Assembly (NCBI GenBank): GCA_034696485.1 | Contig: JAQIWT010000019.1 | Location: 1-61,187 of the forward strand | Length of the DNA: 61,187 bases | From: Isohypsibius dastychi | Lineage: Eukaryota > Tardigrada > Eutardigrada > Parachela > Isohypsibiidae | Reading direction: 5' to 3' | Part shown: positions 56,393 through 61,187 of the stretch, piece by piece | How the letters are laid out: every line of letters begins with the position of its first letter | How positions within the stretch are numbered: the stretch's first letter is position 1 | Program-made: the position numbers and the translations under genes | The notes under the pieces: model-generated | Databases searched by the model: none | The model's input: only the letters and a program-made list of their open reading frames with translations | Told to the model about the DNA's origin: nothing

Positions 56393-57453
56393 TCAGAAAT
56401 GACCGCAGTCGGGCTGGAAAACGGTGTCGATAGACCGAGTACTTTGCTGTTCCGTTTAATTATATTTCAGAATCAAAAATAACACCTTTGAGAATTCCGA
56501 AGGTGTTGATTACTGAAAAATGATACTTCCAATATGACAGCACCTACATAGCGGTGCAGGAAAGCGAAGTAAATAAGCAATAAATCAAATCGAGTGAACA
56601 CAAAAAAGTGATCTGAGGAAAGATGCGGAAGTTTACGGGCAAATCTCCGGGCGTTCAAACCGAAGGTTTAGAAATTACGAACAAAGCTGGGCATGCATCA
56701 CTAGTTATTAAGGCTTTTTGATCTCTGCTTGTTTCACATTGAACTCACATTATTTGAAATTACGGCTTTTCAAAACTTTTCAAATCTTCACACTCTTGTT
56801 ATCCGGCAAAAATTACCAGAAGCTAGTAAACGGAGATGTCATTCAGTCACAATACAGCAAATGGTGGATGGGAATTCAAGGCCAATTAGAAGTTTTCGAG
56901 ACAAGCAACGGTATTCTGTCAAGTGTCAACGGTAAATACTGAGAGCACATTACAGAGTAAAAGCAGACAACAAAATGTCAACGTAAGTTTTTTGGAATTC
57001 AGTCAAATTACAGTGACCAATAAAGAAAGAGATCGCTCATCGTCTTGAGATAAGATATAATGACAATCTACCGTATTTTCCGAATTCGACATTTATTTAT
57101 CATTCAACGGAAAAAACGATACACGATAACTAAATTATTACCTAGCATACCCTGCCTTTGGGGTGGAACAACAGTCACCGGTACAGAAAATGTCAGCCCA
57201 CAAATAAAAAACAATAATCCACCAATTTTCTTCCATACAAATCAGGCATCGTGTAAATTCTACCTAGAACTGAAATTTTCAAAAACAGCTTCAATTAAGC
57301 ATTTGCGCTCATGGCTCGATGCCGACTTTGAAAAACCGCTGATTCCATTTTTCTAGTAATCGCCGTAAGACAGTTTCTTGTTTAGATGCCGATCTTCTAC
57401 TGTACCTTCTGTAATTACCAATCTTTACCGAAAACATCTAGAGATCTGACGCT
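56393..57453. other. Intergenic, no gene supported
   Basis: About 1.06 kb. Short plus-strand frames at 56718-56942 and 57060-57356 are open but show no family likeness. The left edge is the promoter of paralogue C and the right edge the 3' UTR of the orphan GPCR. Confidence 0.45.
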
Positions 57454-58636
57454 TTATTTCATAAAAACTGCATCGCGCGAGTTGATCGGCAGTCTGAACA
57501 TCAAAAACAGCTTCAATGCTCGCAAGACTTTCTTATCCATGGCGAGCTGCAAACTTAAATGAAGTGTGCATTCAAAAGAGGAAATCGATTTCACCAAAGC
57601 GAAAAACCAAGAACGGCATTCGGTTTCTCCGAAGATTCTCCATAAGGTCAGCCCCCGGTAAGGTAATGTTAAGGTCACAACGGTTAGCGTGGAACAAATC
57701 AACAGGTGGAATGCCTAATTAACACCAGGCCTTTTAATCCAGATAATAGCTACTGCCCCACCGGAAGTCCGCGTAACCGGAACTCAAAATAAATCGACTC
57801 ACCACTTTTCTTCCTCGAATTTCCATTGGAGGGCGATTGGGTATCAAGCTGATGGGATACTGCATTTTCTGGTCCACATTTTTGCGCACATGTCCCAGAT
57901 TTGAAACTCTGCGTATCGATCTCGCCAGAATGATATTCAAATATATGATGAAAATCACGGGGACACAATACAACAAAGCGGATTCAATCAAGTAGAAAAT
58001 CAAGAAGGATGGGTTCGTTCCAGTTGGAGCCCCGTGACCTTTCGAATATCTCGACACCACCAAACCCCAAACCACCCGCCATGGAAGAAGGACTAGCCAG
58101 GTCCATAGAACGAGCTTTCGGATGAACTGCACGTTGCAGTATTCCACGGCAAGCACCGGGTGCCTTCCTTTCAAATAACGATACAGGACCAAATAAAAAT
58201 GGCTGTGAACAAGATTGTTGGAATAAGTTCAGTTCTTTAACACTGGCTGAACACTTGAATACCTGAAGAGCTCCAATGTGTAGCCAATATAAGTAATATG
58301 TTCGAATGCTTCGATTAAAACTTCGTCGATTTCGGCATTTAATTTCGGCTGGATGTCCAGGAGGAGCTCTGGTATTTTCGATAAAAGAATTACCAAGTTG
58401 GAAATGACGAGGGAAATCTACGGTATAGCGTTTACTAAAAACAAGTCTTAAAATAGGAAAGTACTCTGGATACGTACGAATAGTGGAAACGTTGGGACTT
58501 GAGAAGAGTGGTTAAAGACAACAGCGAACAATACCATAATGTGGAAAAATAATCCAACAATCAGATAAACAGCCAACACGGGAACCGCGGTAACTCGGTA
58601 TATAAAAGGTTTCTCGTACCAGTAATTCAGAAACAT
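57454..58636 (-). CDS. Orphan rhodopsin-like GPCR, highly divergent
   Basis: Four exons (58636-58478, 58417-58263, 58202-57803, 57714-57454) join in phase to about 324 residues. Seven hydrophobic spans can be drawn: VLAVYLIVGLFFHIMVLFAV (TM1), ISLVISNLVILLSKI (TM2), a TM3 ending HFYLVLYRYLKG, LVLWTWLVLLPWRVVWGLVV (TM4), LIESALLYCVPVIFIIYLNI (TM5), FHLLICSTLTVVTLTLPY (TM6) and a weak TM7 (FFALVKSISSFECTLHLSL). The TM3 end has LYRYL where DRY is expected, keeping an Arg. TM7 lacks NPxxY. I cannot assign a ligand class. This resembles lineage-expanded invertebrate receptors, so it may be chemosensory or peptide-responsive. Confidence 0.65.
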
Positions 58637-59058
58637 AGAAAAGCTTAGAAATGGTGTTCCTGAAATTCTAAATTTTTGAAATTTTAATTTGAGAGACAGT
58701 CATTTCAAGATGAATTGCGGAATTGCTAATTAGCTTAATTAGAATTTCGATAACAAGTTCAGAGGGGGTCGCCCATTCGGCTAAGAAAGCACCGTTCTAT
58801 TAGTAATTAATTCCCAACAATTTCATTAAAAACGAAGCATACAAAATGAATCAAGGAACTGTATACTTCATGGGTTCTAATTAGTCAGCGCAATAAATTG
58901 AACTGTGCACAGCTCTGCGTCGCAAATCAACTGCCAATTTCAAAGAAGCCATAAAACAGTCGAAGTGATTGAAGCTCACAGTATAATCAGTTTACAACGA
59001 TTCAAAGAAAGATCGTAAAAGTCTTGGAATCATCCCCGAGATAAAATCATCATGATCA
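58637..59058. other. Intergenic, no gene seen
   Basis: 422 bp between the orphan GPCR start and the MOCS3-like stop. It must hold the GPCR promoter and the MOCS3-like 3' UTR. Confidence 0.45.
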
Positions 59059-60642
59059 TTAGTAAAGCGGAAACTCGGAATCGATGTGCTTATGCCAGTC
59101 ATACAGTCCACCAGCGAGATCATTAATCCTTACCGGTATACCCGCAAGAATTTTCCGCAGAATGTGGACCGCAATCTGAGAATCATTTCCTCGGCGACAT
59201 ATCACCGTTACGGCTAAACAAGCTGCATTCACCAAAGAGCAACTTCCGACTTCGCACTAATTCCACTTACTGGTTTCGCTGGACGCTGATTTATTCTGAC
59301 TCAGCAGCTTTTCCAATTTCTGCCGGATATCCTCGTGGGACATTTCGTCATACAAGGATTCAATGGGAATGTCTGAAAAATTTCGACTGCACTATAATTC
59401 GAGCAATTAAAATTAAAACCACTCAATTCTGCCTACTGAAACTGTTCCGGAAACGACATATTTCAAGTTCCGTAGAGGATCTCACGTCGATAAGGACTGA
59501 GTCTGATTCGTCAGATTGTAAGGATTCTTTCAGCTCCTACAATTTTGATGTCATACTATTGTCCTAAAGAACCGACTTCCTCACTCACTTTGGCCGTCAC
59601 TCTGTCTGTGGGTGGAAGAAGACTGTCTAACGGAACATCTGGCTGCGGAAAAAAGCAATTCCCACTGGATTAAAGCAAAACAAATCAAATCATACCGGTC
59701 GTAAAAGGCAGGTGTTGGATCCCAAATGATCGTCATGAAGTTTGGTTATTGTTGCCTCACTAGCACAGACTGGACATGATGGATTTTTGAGTCGAAGTTT
59801 GATCCGGTGGAATGTTCCAAAAAGCGCGTTATAGTGAAGGGTTACGCCGGCAAAGCTGACTACCGAGAAAATAATCAGAACAAAATTATAGCTCCCAGAT
59901 TTAACTGTAGGAAAATTAAGTTAGGTGTTCATGAAAGAAACTGACCAGGAATTCCAGCAGCAACTTTAATGGCCTCCATTGCCTGAAGCGAACCCATAAT
60001 GCCGGGAACTACGAGAATGAATAAAATTAAATCATTGTATGCAATGAAGTGCTAAGGGTTTTTTACCAGGTCCCATCACACCGTTATCATCACAGCTGTG
60101 CGTCTGCATTATCCGAGCATTTGGGAAAAGGCATCTGCGACACGGACTTCCATTGTGATTATACACCGTCAACTATTTCTCCAAAAATAAACAAAACCAA
60201 ATGAAAAATCAATAATTTTGATCAATAAAAACGTTCGTACTTGTCCCTCAAATTTCAACGCACTTGCTGACACTAGGGCTTTTTCTTCGAGAACACAGGC
60301 ATCATTAAGAAGATATCTCGCGTACACATTATCGGTGCAGTCCAGGATTATATCATGGCTTTGAACAAGCTGGGTGGCATTTTCCACTGTGAGAAGTTCG
60401 CAAATGGCATTTGCTTCGCAGCTTGGATTCAACCTGAAAACATTTGAAATAATATAAAACAATCAGATAATATTACAATCTGGCTTCGTCAATGCAATGA
60501 TGAAACGTATGTACCATGAACGACGTCTTTTTCGGCACACCCCGATATATGCAAAATGCCTTCTATTTGAATTCACTGGTCAAGTATCGTACAGGGAATA
60601 CACTTACGCCTTATTTATCACAAACAAGCCCAATACATCCAT
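59059..60642 (-). CDS. MOCS3/UBA4-like adenylyltransferase-sulfurtransferase, N-terminal part missing
   Basis: Exons 60433-60241, 60172-60067, 60008-59946, 59904-59696, 59642-59589, 59536-59443, 59372-59271 and 59213-59059 join in phase. They encode the E1-like ThiF domain from ILDCTDNVYARYLLNDACVL through VSASALKFEGQLTVYNHNG, both zinc CxxC pairs (PCRRCLFP and SCPVCAS), then a rhodanese domain with VLIDVRSS and the persulfide loop ICRRGNDSQ, ending DSEFPLY. MOCS3/UBA4 activates the C-termini of URM1 and MOCS2A and loads sulfur on them for tRNA thiolation and molybdopterin synthesis. The ATP-binding Gly-rich loop and about 120 N-terminal residues are not in the DNA upstream. Only a 35-nt exon (60642-60608, MDVLGLFVINK) fits the phase. 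See findings. Confidence 0.85.
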
Positions 60643-60789
60643 TGTTGTGGAACCACCAACAGACCATTAAGGGGCAAACAAACAGGAACAGATAAATTTC
60701 TCTAAAATAACCGGAAACATTTTCACCGAACATGCCAGGTACCGTAAAAACACATAAACATGAGAAATCACAAATTAAAATCACCAAAT

Positions 60790-61186
60790 TCAGGAAGAGG
60801 TTTTCTTTGGTCGACCTGGCCTTTTTTTCACCGGAAGTTCAGCTTTCGCACCAGGATTCTTTTTTTTTCATCAGCTCCTCATGATTCTGCTTTTTGTCGT
60901 TCATCGCAGCTTGATATTCCGGAGCAAGTGAGAAGGCACCGTTTGCAATATCTCCTGTCCTTTGGAAGTTTTTTCGGACGGTCGGATTTTTTCTTGAGAA
61001 TCATTTCCGCTAAAGATTCACAAAAAACTGACTCGTTCGAAATCCCATTTGCCGAATTCAAAATTTGATTTAATGGATCGCAAAAAGTTGAAATCGATTC
61101 AAACGAAATTTACCTTTCTTATCCCCAGCGATGATCAAACATTCTCGAAGCAGGCGTTTGTTTAATGGAATGCCATTTCTTGCCAT
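60790..61186 (-). CDS. Unidentified gene at the right edge, AT-hook-like C-terminus
   Basis: On the minus strand an ATG at 61186 opens MARNGIPLNKRLLREC, followed by a donor at 61113. Downstream, Lys-rich frames lead to a C-terminal KKRPGRPKKTSS and a stop at 60790. The RPGRPKK core is an AT-hook-like DNA-binding element. No single splice model keeps the frame: around an A9 run (on the minus strand, 60860-60868) the frame that reads SLAPEYQAAMNDKKQNHEEL must shift by one to reach the AT-hook. Exon limits are therefore unknown. Confidence 0.3.
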
Positions 61187-61187
61187 C

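Noticed and set aside
56718..57356. Open frames between paralogue C and the orphan GPCR
   Set aside because: Short, AT-driven, no conserved motif. I also looked for a fourth dermatopontin-like copy here and found none of its exon signatures.

Overview
The window is a gene-dense piece of nuclear DNA from an animal. Almost every gene is broken by short GT-AG introns, mostly 50-200 bp. I joined exons by hand, using splice consensus, reading phase and remembered family conservation. Most joins close in phase, but no search or transcript supports them. The gene set is metazoan: VPS16, DDX18, ERGIC3, condensin II CAP-H2, importin beta, NUDCD1, TMEM50, TMEM62, TMEM186, an MFSD1-like carrier, a serpin and peptide-type GPCRs. 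Two receptors look like the GnRH/AKH/corazonin/vasopressin superfamily. With the compact introns this suggests a small-genome invertebrate. A tardigrade is my best guess, but this is inference.

Layout: 0.5-11.3 kb holds an RBBP4/7-like WD40 gene (-), VPS16 (+), a serpin (+), a glycine N-acyltransferase-like gene (-) and TMEM50 (-). A 251-bp MITE-like element lies between VPS16 and the serpin. 12.2-12.8 kb carries two tRNA-Ser(GCU) genes in head-on inverted orientation. 13.3-15.8 kb has an unidentified minus-strand gene and a stretch open on both strands. 15.9-30.1 kb holds DDX18 (-), RWDD4 (+), a single-exon Lines-like gene (-), a GPCR without the DRY motif (-), NUDCD1 (+), ERGIC3 (-) and CAP-H2 (+).

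30.4-51.8 kb holds a dermatopontin-like secreted protein (+), a second peptide GPCR with a 1.8-kb intron (+), importin beta (-), TMEM62 (-), an MFSD1-like carrier (+), TMEM186 (+), a rhodanese-family sulfurtransferase (-) and a Kazal-like secreted protein with an apparent one-base frameshift (+). 52-61 kb holds two more dermatopontin-like paralogues in tandem (-), an orphan GPCR (-), the C-terminal two thirds of a MOCS3/UBA4 gene (-) and the edge of an unidentified gene (-).

Most genes are housekeeping genes in divergent or convergent pairs with short gaps. The accessory content is the three-member Cys-rich secreted family with a near-constant exon pattern, the serpin and Kazal inhibitors, and the three receptors. 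I found no CRISPR array, prokaryotic operon or recognisable viral gene.
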